In this document: positions 16,631 through 24,858 of the stretch, piece by piece
How positions within the stretch are numbered: position 1 is the stretch's first letter
Layout of the letters: each line of letters begins with the position of its first letter
IMG/VR virus record: IMGVR_UViG_3300048015_000252
Coordinates: 1 to 39,149 of that record
Strand: one strand, 5' to 3'
From: a virus
Length of the DNA stretch: 39,149 nucleotides
Made by a program: the position numbers and the translations under genes
Notes under the pieces: generated by a model
The model's database searches: none
Seen by the model: only the letters and a program-made list of their open reading frames with translations
What the model was told of the DNA's origin: nothing

Positions 16631-17638
16631 ATGCCGCAGCCGTCCGCTTTCACCTGGCCCGGAGCCTTCGACTTCTCCAGCAACAAGACCCACATCCAGG
16701 TCTTCTACGAGCTTCTGCCATCGCTGTGGGGCAGCGAGATCGACTTCACGGAAGTGGGCAGCGACGACGAGTTGCAACTGTACGCGACCGCCGTCGTGCT
16801 GGGCAGCGCTCTCTACGAGTCGGAGAAGGCGGGCAACCAGGCCAACCCGCTCGCGGTCTACGACCTGTTGCCCCTGCTGGAGCAGGACTACGGGCTCACA
16901 CCGGGGCCCACGGACAACATCCGCACGCGACAGAACGCGCTTGCCGCGGCGATGGCGCTACCGCTCGGTGCCATCCCGAGCAACATCGTCAACACCGTCA
17001 AGAGATTGGCGGGCGCCGGAAACTTCCTCGGCTACGTACCGAGCCCCACGGCGCCGGCGCCGTCCATCTACCCGGCAGCGCCGGGCGCCGGCCCGGGCCA
17101 GTTTCTCGACGTGCGCGTCCCGCCGCGGTTCGTGCAGTTGGTCGACCCCGTCGTCACCGCGGGTGCGGTCTGGTGCGCCTACCAGAACCTCGACACCACG
17201 ATCGTCGTCCCGGAGCTACTCCTCCTCGGCGACACCATCATCGTCGGCGCGGGCAACACCGCGCAGATGGAGCGCGTCACCGTGACGGGGACCGCGACGA
17301 CCGCGCCGGCCGGCTGCACGCCCGGATACAACTACTTCCAGGCGACCTTCGCGAACTCGCACGACATCGGCGCGCCAATCACGACCGGAAACTTTCCGTA
17401 CTGGTGGTCTTCGCAGCGACTCAGCTACATCGTCCTAACAGCAGCGGCGGCGACCTCGCGGACGACGCGCGCGGCGATCGACGCGCAACTGGCAAAGATC
17501 ATGCGCACGAGCGACGCATGGGCCATCGTGGCGCCGACGTCGACCGCTGGCATGAAGTTCACCGTGGGTCCGGTCGTCGTGGGCGGCGCCATGGGTACCC
17601 AGCCGATCTCGCCGTTCACCTTCTTCCAGTCGATGTGA
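16631..17638 (+). CDS. baseplate-tail protein, Mu gp48-like (DUF2313/YmfQ type)
   Basis: The 335-aa protein has YESEKAGNQANPLAVYDLLPLLEQDYGLTPGP near residues 55-95 and then DNIRTRQNALAAAMALPLGA. 'L...yDLLPeweqdygL.pgpt....qRr..l.a' is the hallmark of the gp48/YmfQ family, which links baseplate wedges to fibres. The C-terminal 180 residues are beta-rich and specific to this phage (TTAPAGCTPGYNYFQATFAN). It lies directly after the gp47-like cluster and before the fibre genes, as expected. Confidence 0.7.
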   Translation: MPQPSAFTWPGAFDFSSNKTHIQVFYELLPSLWGSEIDFTEVGSDDELQLYATAVVLGSALYESEKAGNQANPLAVYDLLPLLEQDYGLTPGPTDNIRTRQNALAAAMALPLGAIPSNIVNTVKRLAGAGNFLGYVPSPTAPAPSIYPAAPGAGPGQFLDVRVPPRFVQLVDPVVTAGAVWCAYQNLDTTIVVPELLLLGDTIIVGAGNTAQMERVTVTGTATTAPAGCTPGYNYFQATFANSHDIGAPITTGNFPYWWSSQRLSYIVLTAAAATSRTTRAAIDAQLAKIMRTSDAWAIVAPTSTAGMKFTVGPVVVGGAMGTQPISPFTFFQSM

Positions 17639-17641
17639 CGC

Positions 17642-19240
17642 ATGGCCCATCACACGCAACAGCGCACCGAATGGGTAGGCCCGTCGATGTGGTCGACGTG
17701 GGCGGCGCTGCAGGGCTACGCGGTCGGCGCGTACGTCATCCCCACGACCGTCAACGCCACCGGCTTCTACTACAAGGCGACGGCCATCACGACCGGGCAG
17801 AGCGGTGCCGCGGAGCCCGCGTGGCCCTTGGTGCGTGGCGCGACCGTGGTCGACGGCGGCGTGACGTGGACGTGCATGTACTACACGTCCGTGCTGACCT
17901 CGGACTTTGCCACCTTCGATGGCAACCTGAAGAGCAGCATCAACGGCGTGGACGGCGGATGCTGGGCGCCGGCCACGCCCATCGTCATCGGCGGCGCCGG
18001 GCTGCAGTTGACCGGCCCCCTGGTCGTCGCGCGCGGCGGAGTGCTCCACTCGAACACCGGGGTGCTCGCCTTCGACCCCGGCAACTTCCCTCTGCTCGGC
18101 CCGACGCACTCTTGGAACACGCGCAAGGTCGTCTACTCGTTCGTCGACGCGCGCCCCATCCCATACTCGATGTGGGTCGTACGGCGCGGCACCAGCTCGC
18201 TGCAGAGCGTGGCGCCCCAGTACGTGCAGAACGGGACAACGCTGCCCTCGAGGCTCGCGCTGCGCATCCGCGGGGTGCAGTATGCGAGCATCACCTCGGT
18301 CACCGTGACCTTCTCCGTGGTCACGCTGCACACGTCGCTGCCGACGACGATGCCTTCCTTTCGCCTGCTCGTGGTCGACGAGAACGGCAACGCGACGCCC
18401 TGCACGAGCGTCGCCGCTGGTGCCGACGTCGACGGGTGGTGCTACGTCCCGACGCCCGCGAACGTCACCGCCTGGTACAACGCAGGCAACGCGCAGTCGT
18501 TCACCTTCGCCGTGGACAACGGCTACGTCATCCGCAGCCTCTACACCTACGTCCTTGAGGTGCGCGACGAGCAGGGCGTGACCGCGTTCCCCTGGACCGT
18601 GCCGCTGATGCAGCCGTGCCGGGTCCTCAGCTACGGCCCGAGCTTCCCCCTCGCGGGGCTGGCGGCCATCGACGGCTACACCCCCGCCGCCGGCGACCGC
18701 GTGCTCGTCGTGGACAGCCCCTTCAACGGCGGCAGCTGCGAGACCGGCATCTACATCGCGAGCGCGGGCGACTGGGTGCGGTCGACCGATCTGAATCAGG
18801 CCTCGCAGTTCGGACAGGGCTTCGTCGTCGGCATCCAGCAGGGCAACAGCTTCGGCGGGACCTACTGGGCGGCGGCCTCGGAGATCGACACGTGGTCGCC
18901 AGGCACGACGCCACCGTGCGGCGCCTGGCTGGCGACGTCGGGCTACACGGCGAACACGCCGATCCTGCCCTTGGCCTCGACGACCGGTTACTGGTACCTC
19001 TGCACGACGGCAGGCACCACGGGAGCTCATGAGCCGCCGTGGCCGTCGCAGCCAGGGCAGACCGTGAAGGACGGCACCGTTGTTTGGACGTGCATCGGTC
19101 CCGCGGCGACACCGCTTCCGTTCGTGACGCGCCCCGCAGTCGACCTGTACACCGGTGGCGAGGCTGCCAACGCGTACGGCACGGTCTTCCACACCGCGAC
19201 GATGACGTACTCCGACATCCGCTTCAACGAGTGGCAGTAG
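17642..19240 (+). CDS. fibre/receptor-binding-like protein 1, two aromatic/Cys modules
   Basis: This is the first of three related genes. Residues 20-80 are an aromatic/Cys module (WAALQGYAVGAYVI, TGFYYKATAITT, VTWTCMYY). The shared core follows: NGVDGGCWAPATPIVIGGAG near residues 100-120, then TVTFSVVTLHTSLPTTMPSF and a WYNAGNAQSFTF block. The later part has a domain of the kind 'dg.tpaaGdRVLvvds...nGiYi..aGdWvRstD' (residues 340-420), common in phage fibres. A second module copy lies at residues 428-487. The order suggests fibre building from swapped parts. A virion surface role is inferred from position after gp48. Confidence 0.65.
   Translation: MAHHTQQRTEWVGPSMWSTWAALQGYAVGAYVIPTTVNATGFYYKATAITTGQSGAAEPAWPLVRGATVVDGGVTWTCMYYTSVLTSDFATFDGNLKSSINGVDGGCWAPATPIVIGGAGLQLTGPLVVARGGVLHSNTGVLAFDPGNFPLLGPTHSWNTRKVVYSFVDARPIPYSMWVVRRGTSSLQSVAPQYVQNGTTLPSRLALRIRGVQYASITSVTVTFSVVTLHTSLPTTMPSFRLLVVDENGNATPCTSVAAGADVDGWCYVPTPANVTAWYNAGNAQSFTFAVDNGYVIRSLYTYVLEVRDEQGVTAFPWTVPLMQPCRVLSYGPSFPLAGLAAIDGYTPAAGDRVLVVDSPFNGGSCETGIYIASAGDWVRSTDLNQASQFGQGFVVGIQQGNSFGGTYWAAASEIDTWSPGTTPPCGAWLATSGYTANTPILPLASTTGYWYLCTTAGTTGAHEPPWPSQPGQTVKDGTVVWTCIGPAATPLPFVTRPAVDLYTGGEAANAYGTVFHTATMTYSDIRFNEWQ
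17746..17788 (+). repeat. 43-bp direct repeat, copy A
   Basis: The 43 bases 17746-17788 are identical to 20775-20817, in the first and third fibre genes. The repeat encodes TVNATGFYYKATAI of the aromatic/Cys module, in the same frame in both genes. Neighbouring module sequence differs clearly, so perfect identity over only this stretch suggests recent gene conversion or recombination between the copies. Confidence 0.95.
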
Positions 19241-19243
19241 CCC

Positions 19244-20116
19244 ATGCCCGCACGAATCTTCGCCGACAGCTTCTACGTCAACGGCGTGCCCATCCCAGCT
19301 TCGTACTTCACGGCGCTGGACGCTGGACAGGTCGCCGCGATTGATGGCGACGCTGGAGGCACGTGGGCGCCTGCCGCGCCGCTCGGTATCGGTGGCGCGG
19401 GCATGTGGTGCGCGGGGCCGTGGTATCTGGAGCCGCCCGCGACCCAGACCAGCGTCCACTTCGCGCGCAACCTGCTCACGTTCGAGAACGTGAACAGCCT
19501 GACGCACGGCGACAGCGACTTCATCGAGTTGGCGACCGGGCAGGCGATGAACACCCGGACGTTGAACACGCCCATGTCCTTGGGCAAGGACGCCTCGGGC
19601 TGCCAGATCGTCGACGCCGCCGGAGACGCGGTCGGTGGCTATGCGGTGATGCTCCCGAACCCCGTGCTGACAGGTGGCGTCATCAACACCAACTCGGCGT
19701 TTGCCTACCGCCTAGGTGGGCGCCTACTCGTGCCGCTGCGGGTGCACAACGGCGCCACGCTTGCGACGGTGACCTTCTGGTTCGCGACGGCGACGCACAC
19801 TGGGGTGCCGACGAGCCTCCCCCTCTTCCGCGTCCACCAGATCGACGTCTACGGCAACATCACCGCCTTGGGATCCGGCACCGTCGGCGACGGCTTCGAG
19901 GTCTTCCATCCGACGCCGAACCTCGCGCAATGGAACAACGGAGGCAACCCGCAGTCCTACACCCTCACGTGTGTGCCAAACGTGATCATCGACACCTCGC
20001 AGTTCTTCTATTTCGCCGAGATCATCGACGAGGCGGGGAACAACGCGGTGGCCGGCAACATCTGGCTTGAGTGCGTGGCCTCCTTCACGGGCATCGCCGA
20101 CATGAGGCCGCAGTGA
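19244..20116 (+). CDS. fibre/receptor-binding-like protein 2
   Basis: The protein (290 aa) is a paralogue of its neighbours without the aromatic/Cys module. It has GDAGGTWAPAAPLGIGGAGM near residues 35-55, an ATLATVTFWFATATHTGVPT segment, a QIDVYGNITALG loop and a WNNGGNPQSYTLTC block, each with a counterpart in the genes on either side. A short N-terminal part (RIFADSFYVNGVPIPASYF) differs. The stop overlaps the next GTG start. It probably forms part of the same fibre or an alternative tip. Confidence 0.6.
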   Translation: MPARIFADSFYVNGVPIPASYFTALDAGQVAAIDGDAGGTWAPAAPLGIGGAGMWCAGPWYLEPPATQTSVHFARNLLTFENVNSLTHGDSDFIELATGQAMNTRTLNTPMSLGKDASGCQIVDAAGDAVGGYAVMLPNPVLTGGVINTNSAFAYRLGGRLLVPLRVHNGATLATVTFWFATATHTGVPTSLPLFRVHQIDVYGNITALGSGTVGDGFEVFHPTPNLAQWNNGGNPQSYTLTCVPNVIIDTSQFFYFAEIIDEAGNNAVAGNIWLECVASFTGIADMRPQ

Positions 20117-21171
20117 GCCACTTCGATTTCGTAAGGCCGTCAGGGCGATGGGTAGGCGAGTTCGTGCCGGGTGCCCAGGACTATCGCACCCTCGACGACC
20201 GCATGAGCCGCACCGTGAGCGGCGACGGGGGAGGCGCCTACGCCCCGAGCTCGCCAGTCATCATCGGCGGCGCGGGCATGCAATTCATCACCACGGGGAC
20301 GCTCTTCACGGGCAACGTGAGCACTGGGCCCGGCGGCCGCGTGCTGGTCGATGCGGTCGCAGGCAACAGTCCAAAGCTCACTTCCGCTGGCACCGACGTC
20401 ATCGTGCTGTCGATGACCGACATGCAGGTGCCCCTTGGCGGGTCGACGATCTCGGGCAATTACTCGTGGCTTCCCGACGACTACCTCGCCGTGTCCACGG
20501 TGCCCTCCACGGTCGGCGCCCAGTCGGTCTACGGCGGGCAGTACATGACCTTGACCATCCCGGGTCGGAGCCTCCACGCCAGCGCTCAACTCGTGAAGAT
20601 AATCCTCCACTACCGGGTGGTCACGAAACCACCGGCCTTCGCCTCGGCGAGCCCGCTCTCCTTCGCCATTGTCGGCTGGGACTCGGCGACCGATAGCTAC
20701 TCGCTCCTCGCACCAGCGGCCACGAGCTGGCTACCCTCCACGGTGTACCCGGTCGGCACGTACATACTGCCGCAGACCGTCAACGCCACCGGCTTCTACT
20801 ACAAGGCGACGGCCATCGCGGGCACGGGCACATCGAGCAGCACGACGCAGCCGACATGGCCGACCGTCGTGGGCGCGACGGTCATCGACAACCCAGGCGC
20901 CAACCAAATCACGTGGACATGCGTCGGGCTGTCGGGACAGCTGCTCCCCTCTTCGAACGCATCGACGTACTACAACGATGGACAGCCGCAGTCGTTGGAG
21001 CTCGACTTCGACCCGAACAACCTGCCCACCGTCGACGTCGCGCAGACCGCCTACCAGATCCTGGTCTCGGGCGCGGTCGACGTGAGCGGGTCCACGGCGC
21101 CGTTCGTGAACATCCTCCTCCACTCCGTGGAGTTCCACTTCGGCGGGATCTTGCTGCTCGGCTTCGAGTAG
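20113..21171 (+). CDS. fibre/receptor-binding-like protein 3, one aromatic/Cys module
   Basis: I choose GTG 20113, which overlaps the previous stop (GTGA); a longer frame begins inside the upstream gene. Residues about 25-60 carry GDGGGAYAPSSPVIIGGAGM, matching the core of the two preceding genes. A LVKIILHYRVVTKPPAF segment follows, then an aromatic/Cys module at residues 204-274 (TGFYYKATAIAGTGT, ITWTCVGL) and a final YYNDGQPQSLELDF block. Here the module splits the core domain, so it was probably inserted. The gene ends one base before the convergent lipoprotein gene. Confidence 0.6.
   Translation: MSHFDFVRPSGRWVGEFVPGAQDYRTLDDRMSRTVSGDGGGAYAPSSPVIIGGAGMQFITTGTLFTGNVSTGPGGRVLVDAVAGNSPKLTSAGTDVIVLSMTDMQVPLGGSTISGNYSWLPDDYLAVSTVPSTVGAQSVYGGQYMTLTIPGRSLHASAQLVKIILHYRVVTKPPAFASASPLSFAIVGWDSATDSYSLLAPAATSWLPSTVYPVGTYILPQTVNATGFYYKATAIAGTGTSSSTTQPTWPTVVGATVIDNPGANQITWTCVGLSGQLLPSSNASTYYNDGQPQSLELDFDPNNLPTVDVAQTAYQILVSGAVDVSGSTAPFVNILLHSVEFHFGGILLLGFE
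20775..20817 (+). repeat. 43-bp direct repeat, copy B
   Basis: This stretch is identical to 17746-17788. It sits in the module of the third fibre gene. The base before it (A here, C in copy A) and the base after it (G here, A in copy A) differ, so the repeat is exactly 43 bp. Confidence 0.95.
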
Positions 21172-21172
21172 G

Positions 21173-21817
21173 TCATTCGACCGCGGGCGCGGGTCCGTTG
21201 CTTGGGCAGCAGAAGAAGGGCCCTCCCGCACTCGTACAGCCGCTCTGAGTCGGCTGCGCGTTGCACAGCACAGCGGTCAAACTCGCGGGGCACGCAGGCG
21301 GATCGCGAACGACGTCAGCCGCTGCCACGCAGGACACGCACACGGCGGTGGGGCTGTTGATGAAGCCAGCGCCGCAGGGTGTTCCCGCCACGCAGTTGGC
21401 GACGGTGGCGCCGCCCGATGTGCACGCCGACGAGCACGTGTCCCCGCCATCGGGACAGTCCATCGGGTTCTCTGGGCCAGCGTCGCCACCGTAGACGACG
21501 GGTGGCACGCCCCACCGCTGCAGGGGCATGGCGTTGCAGCCGACGACGATGGTCGACGGATCGACCAGGCAGGCGACGAGGTTCGCGAAGGCGATGGGAG
21601 CGGTCGCCTCGACGGGCGCTGCGTCGGAGCCGCCGTCGTCGCCGAGCTCGGCGCCACCCTCAATCCACACGGGCCACGCGTCCGACGCCCCAGCCTCGAT
21701 AGGCATCTGGACGCCGGCGTCTTGCTCTATGGCGAGGGGACCTGGGGGCGCGGCCGAGAACGACGCGCCGCCACAGCCGATGAAAGCGATCACGAACAGT
21801 GTGTATGCGTTGCGCAT
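21173..21817 (-). CDS. lipoprotein on the opposite strand (moron-like), 214 aa
   Basis: This is the only minus-strand gene among the tail genes. Read from CAT 21815-21817 it begins with a lipoprotein signal: MRNAYTLFVIAFIGCGG, with Cys15 as the likely lipidated residue. A disordered Ala/Glu/Asp/Pro part follows to about residue 75. The C-terminal half has 15 or so Cys in closely spaced patterns (CPDGGDTCSSACTSGGA, GPFFCCPSNGPAP), like cysteine-rich surface lipoproteins of myxobacteria and relatives. It is tail-to-tail with the third fibre gene and divergent from the next gene, only 45 bp away, so it needs its own promoter in that short gap. It may be expressed from the prophage. Function unknown. 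Confidence 0.7.
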   Translation of the reverse strand: MRNAYTLFVIAFIGCGGASFSAAPPGPLAIEQDAGVQMPIEAGASDAWPVWIEGGAELGDDGGSDAAPVEATAPIAFANLVACLVDPSTIVVGCNAMPLQRWGVPPVVYGGDAGPENPMDCPDGGDTCSSACTSGGATVANCVAGTPCGAGFINSPTAVCVSCVAAADVVRDPPACPASLTAVLCNAQPTQSGCTSAGGPFFCCPSNGPAPAVE

Positions 21818-21862
21818 GCTTTTGAAGGTACGACTTCCTGCCGTGAGGGACAAGGTGATCAA

Positions 21863-22756
21863 GTGACCAGCGCCAACGTCCAAGTTTCCATTGCCGGCGG
21901 CGCCGTCGTGACCGGACCGGTCACGGTCCCCTTCGGAAGCTCGGTCCAACTCTCGGCCGCGAACACCAGCGGGTGGACGTCCGCGCTTTGGCAGATGGTC
22001 GACTACCCACCTGGCATGGCCTGCCCGGCTGGCTGGTCGACCGACGCGATGGGGAACTACTACTTCCAGCCAGCGAACCCCACGACGCTGCCGCCGGCAT
22101 TCAACGCGCCAGCGGCCGGGGCCAACAACTGGGGCAAGATCCCCGTCCGCCTGACGGTGAACAACAACCCGGCGCGTCTGCTGGCCAACGGCGCAGCCAA
22201 CCCGGCGTACAACCCGGCGCTCACGGACACGTCGCTCGTGATGTCCATTCGTAGCCCGAACCTCGCCATGGAGGGCCTGGGCGCAACCGAGGCGAACCAG
22301 TGGGACGTGCTTCGAAATTGGGCCGGCGGCGTGATGCGCATGTTTCGCCTCGTCGACGCGGGCAGCTCCGGGGGTGGTGGCGGCTCGATGCAGTACGTGA
22401 ACGCCGCCACGGTGTTCACGGTCGCCCAGGCCGGCACGATCTTCCTGGTCGACACGAGCGCGGGCGGATTCACCGTGACGCTGCCCAACGCGGCCTCGCT
22501 GGCGGCGGCGAGCAACGGCGGCAACGGCCTCTGGTGGGAAGTCGTGGACGTGCCGCTCGCGACCTCGGGAGGCCACCCGCTCGGGAAGTCGGGCTGGCAG
22601 TCCAACCCGCTGCTCGTGAGCGGCAACGGCATCGCCGTCGTCGACCCGAACTACGTGGGCAGCACGGGGGCCACCAACTCGCCGGTGACGCTCACCACCG
22701 CGCGCGGGCGCTTCCGGTTCACCTACTCGGTCGCCGCCGGCCTGTACCTCTGCTGA
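21863..22756 (+). CDS. tail fibre-like protein, 297 aa
   Basis: The start is GTG 21863; the longer open frame overlaps the antisense lipoprotein. The N-terminal part has an Ig-like opening (VQVSIAGGAVVTGPVTVPFG, SVQLSAANTSGWTSALWQMV). The C-terminal part has the fibre domain pattern 'a.tf.v...gtiflVDtsag.ftvtLPna' near residues 185-210, GNGLWWEVVDVPLATS, and a last TTARGRFRFTYSVAAGLYLC strand pair. Such ends are common in trimeric phage appendages. A Gly/Ser linker with SSGGGGGS separates the halves. It may be a receptor-binding or decoration protein; specificity unknown. Confidence 0.6.
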   Translation: MTSANVQVSIAGGAVVTGPVTVPFGSSVQLSAANTSGWTSALWQMVDYPPGMACPAGWSTDAMGNYYFQPANPTTLPPAFNAPAAGANNWGKIPVRLTVNNNPARLLANGAANPAYNPALTDTSLVMSIRSPNLAMEGLGATEANQWDVLRNWAGGVMRMFRLVDAGSSGGGGGSMQYVNAATVFTVAQAGTIFLVDTSAGGFTVTLPNAASLAAASNGGNGLWWEVVDVPLATSGGHPLGKSGWQSNPLLVSGNGIAVVDPNYVGSTGATNSPVTLTTARGRFRFTYSVAAGLYLC

Positions 22757-22765
22757 AAGACACCC

Positions 22766-23746
22766 ATGACCAAGACTCGCATCCTCGTCGCGCTCGCGGT
22801 CGCCCTCCTGTCGGCGGCGCTGCTCGTTCTCGTCGGCCTCGGGCGAGACATCGCCCCTGCTGGTCACGCCGATGGACCAGACGCATCGGCGAAGGTTGGC
22901 GCGTCGCCCCTCATCCCGTCCCCTGGTCCCGACGGGTCCTTTCTCGGCAGCAATGGCTCGACGTGGAGTTGGCAATACCCGCCTTCGAGTTCTGGTTCTG
23001 ATTCGGGTGGCGTTAGCGGCGGGTGGACGACCCTGATGGACCTGGACCTGACGGCGCAGGGGTCGCAGACGTTCACCTCCGACGGCACCTACACCATCGG
23101 CGCTTACACGTTTACTAAGTTCAACTCTGCGAATGAAGTCACGCACGCCACGCTGAGCAGCTCCGGTATCACGTTCACGCCGGCATCCACCAGCGACTAC
23201 AACACCGGCAAGACGTATCCAGGTCTCTACGTCGACCTAGCGTCGCTTCTGCCGCTCTACGACCCTTCGATCTCCGTGCGCGTTTGGGCCTATAACTCGG
23301 CTGGCAACTTCTCTGCCAACTACGACAACGCTGTATTGTCCCTGGACACTGGCGAAAACGCGACGAGCTACGGCTACGGGTACAAGAGAGGGTACGGAAC
23401 TGCTGGAGTCGGCGTCGCTACCTTTTTCGAGTACAACAACAGCAACAACTCTGGCTTCGTCAGTGACTTATTTTCCATCAGCTCATCCAATAACGTGATG
23501 GTTTTGGAAGTGTCGAAGCTGTCGTCCTACCCTCAGTTCTTCTCTTACAGGGGCAGCTACTCTAGCGGGTGGCCCACTCTCGCCAGCCTTACTATTCAGC
23601 AGGTTTGGACTTCCAGCAGCTCATCCAACAACTGGGAACTCGCAAACGGCAAGACATTGAAGGCTGGCATCGGGGCGCAACGGTCCGGCTCCGGCACGTC
23701 GCTCGTCGTGACGTTCGCAAGGCTGCGCGTCGACTACAAGCCATGA
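22766..23746 (+). CDS. membrane-anchored or exported beta-rich protein, 326 aa
   Basis: The N-terminus is a hydrophobic segment (residues 5-27, RILVALAVALLSAALLVLVG), an uncleaved anchor or signal. A Pro/Ser/Gly linker (residues 45-85) follows. The rest is a beta-rich domain with many Tyr, Ser and Asn (GYKRGYGTAGVGVATFFEYN, FSISSSNNVMVLEVSKL), resembling concanavalin-like lectin folds, but with no secure match. Bases 23100-23640 have markedly more A/T at third codon positions than the surrounding genes, a sign of separate origin. An anchor segment on a fibre-locus gene is odd; it is either a host-surface protein or a tail protein that is exported. Confidence 0.58.
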   Translation: MTKTRILVALAVALLSAALLVLVGLGRDIAPAGHADGPDASAKVGASPLIPSPGPDGSFLGSNGSTWSWQYPPSSSGSDSGGVSGGWTTLMDLDLTAQGSQTFTSDGTYTIGAYTFTKFNSANEVTHATLSSSGITFTPASTSDYNTGKTYPGLYVDLASLLPLYDPSISVRVWAYNSAGNFSANYDNAVLSLDTGENATSYGYGYKRGYGTAGVGVATFFEYNNSNNSGFVSDLFSISSSNNVMVLEVSKLSSYPQFFSYRGSYSSGWPTLASLTIQQVWTSSSSSNNWELANGKTLKAGIGAQRSGSGTSLVVTFARLRVDYKP

Positions 23747-23844
23747 GTGAGGACCGCACCATGCGCAGGCAGTGCCAGGGCACGACCAACGCGCTCGGCC
23801 ACCTGCGCGAGTTCCGGTCGCTGCGCTACGGCGCGCTCCAGTAG
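23743..23844 (+). CDS. very small ORF, 33 aa
   Basis: ATG 23743 overlaps the preceding stop by ATGA. The frame gives a basic, Arg-rich peptide (MSEDRTMRRQCQGTTN and so on) that ends at TAG 23842-23844. It is accepted because of the overlap and the sensible gap before the next RBS, but it could be noise. The 66 bases after it include an AAGGAAG motif at 23895-23901 that serves the next gene. Confidence 0.35.
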   Translation: MSEDRTMRRQCQGTTNALGHLREFRSLRYGALQ

Positions 23845-23910
23845 GCGTTCGCTCCAGTCACGTCATCGATGCCGCGCGAGCCCGCGCAGCCATAGGAAGG
23901 AAGAGCGAGC

Positions 23911-24270
23911 ATGCCCGTCATCCGTCGTCGCCTCTACGTAGACCAGGGGGCCGACTATGCACGCACGTGGCTGTGGGAGACGGGCGCAGTCGGCGCGGTC
24001 TCACCCGTCAATCTTACGGGCGCCACGGCGACTTTTCAGGTGACGTCGCCCACCGTCCCCGGAACGCCGGTGGTCAGCGTGTCGACGACGCCCAACGGGC
24101 AAGGCTCGATCGTCCTTGGCGGCAGCGCCGGCACGATCGCGCTCGCCATCGACAACGCAACCACAGCGGGGCTCGCGACGGGAGTGTACCTCGCGAAGCT
24201 CTTCATCACCTGGGCCAACGGCACCATCCAAGAGTTCCTTTCGGGACCCTTCATCGTGAGCGGCAGCTGA
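23911..24270 (+). CDS. small virion beta-sandwich protein, 119 aa
   Basis: A strong RBS (AAGGAAG at 23895-23901) precedes the ATG. The protein reads LYVDQGADYARTWLWE, then LTGATATFQVTSPTVPG, then GQGSIVLGGSAGTIALAIDN and a last GVYLAKLFITWANG strand pair. This is the pattern of small phage baseplate or upper-fibre Ig-like domains: 'i.rGdtw...l......p.dltG.ta...vr....g......i......i.l.l......l..G.Y.ydl....dG....l..G...v'. It probably caps or anchors the fibre proteins nearby. Confidence 0.68.
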   Translation: MPVIRRRLYVDQGADYARTWLWETGAVGAVSPVNLTGATATFQVTSPTVPGTPVVSVSTTPNGQGSIVLGGSAGTIALAIDNATTAGLATGVYLAKLFITWANGTIQEFLSGPFIVSGS

Positions 24271-24277
24271 GGCAGCC

Positions 24278-24826
24278 ATGACCAACCCTGTCATCGAGAC
24301 CGTCGTCACCGAGTACGTCCAGGGGCCACCGGGGCCGCTGGCGGGCAGCGTTGCGAGCCTTGTCGCCCTTGAGGCGCTGTCGCCCACGAGCGCGTACCCC
24401 GATGGGAGCCTCTTCTACGTCCAGGCGGGGATGCAGACGTGGCAACTCCAACAGTCCTCTCTCCTGACTCCCGAAGGCGCCACCGTCGTGGCTGCGACCG
24501 CGGCGGCGGGCGGCGGCAACTTCGTCATCCAGTCGCCCGTCGTGGTGGAGGTGGCCAACCAGAACTTCTCGGCTTCGGGCGCGAGGGCGACATACGCGAC
24601 GACGGGGCTGACCGCCGCGCGCATCGCGACGTTGCCAGCTGGGCTCCCCGTCGGCATTCCCATCACCTTCGTCGACGGCGACGGAAGCATGTCCGGCGCC
24701 AACACGCTCACCATCACGCCCACCGGAGCCACCATCAACGGCGCCGCGACACTCGTGCTGGCCGCCGCCCACGCCAAGGCGACCGTCGTGCAGGTCGCGA
24801 CGAACGTATGGGTCCAGATCGCCTGA
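24278..24826 (+). CDS. tail fibre-like protein with short collagen-like start, 182 aa
   Basis: The N-terminus has QGPPGPLAGSVASLVALEAL; one GPPGP triplet is typical of the start of many phage fibre proteins that pair with the 119-aa type above. The rest is beta-rich (ATVVAATAAAGGGNFVIQSP) with a C-terminal fibre domain of the 'itfvdgdgsms.anTltitptGatInGaatlvlaaahakatvvqv..nvWvqi' kind. This end is shared in outline with the proteins at 21863 and 25420. It would form a trimeric tail tip or shaft cap. It lies 8 bp after the preceding gene. Confidence 0.65.
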   Translation: MTNPVIETVVTEYVQGPPGPLAGSVASLVALEALSPTSAYPDGSLFYVQAGMQTWQLQQSSLLTPEGATVVAATAAAGGGNFVIQSPVVVEVANQNFSASGARATYATTGLTAARIATLPAGLPVGIPITFVDGDGSMSGANTLTITPTGATINGAATLVLAAAHAKATVVQVATNVWVQIA

Positions 24827-24858
24827 CCAACTCCATCATGACCGAAGGACGCCACCCC

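Noticed and set aside
17435-19507. 690-codon minus-strand open frame opposite fibre 1
   Set aside because: The translation is Arg/Ala/Val/Asp-rich without fold patterns, whereas the plus strand carries paralogous domains. It is a shadow frame.
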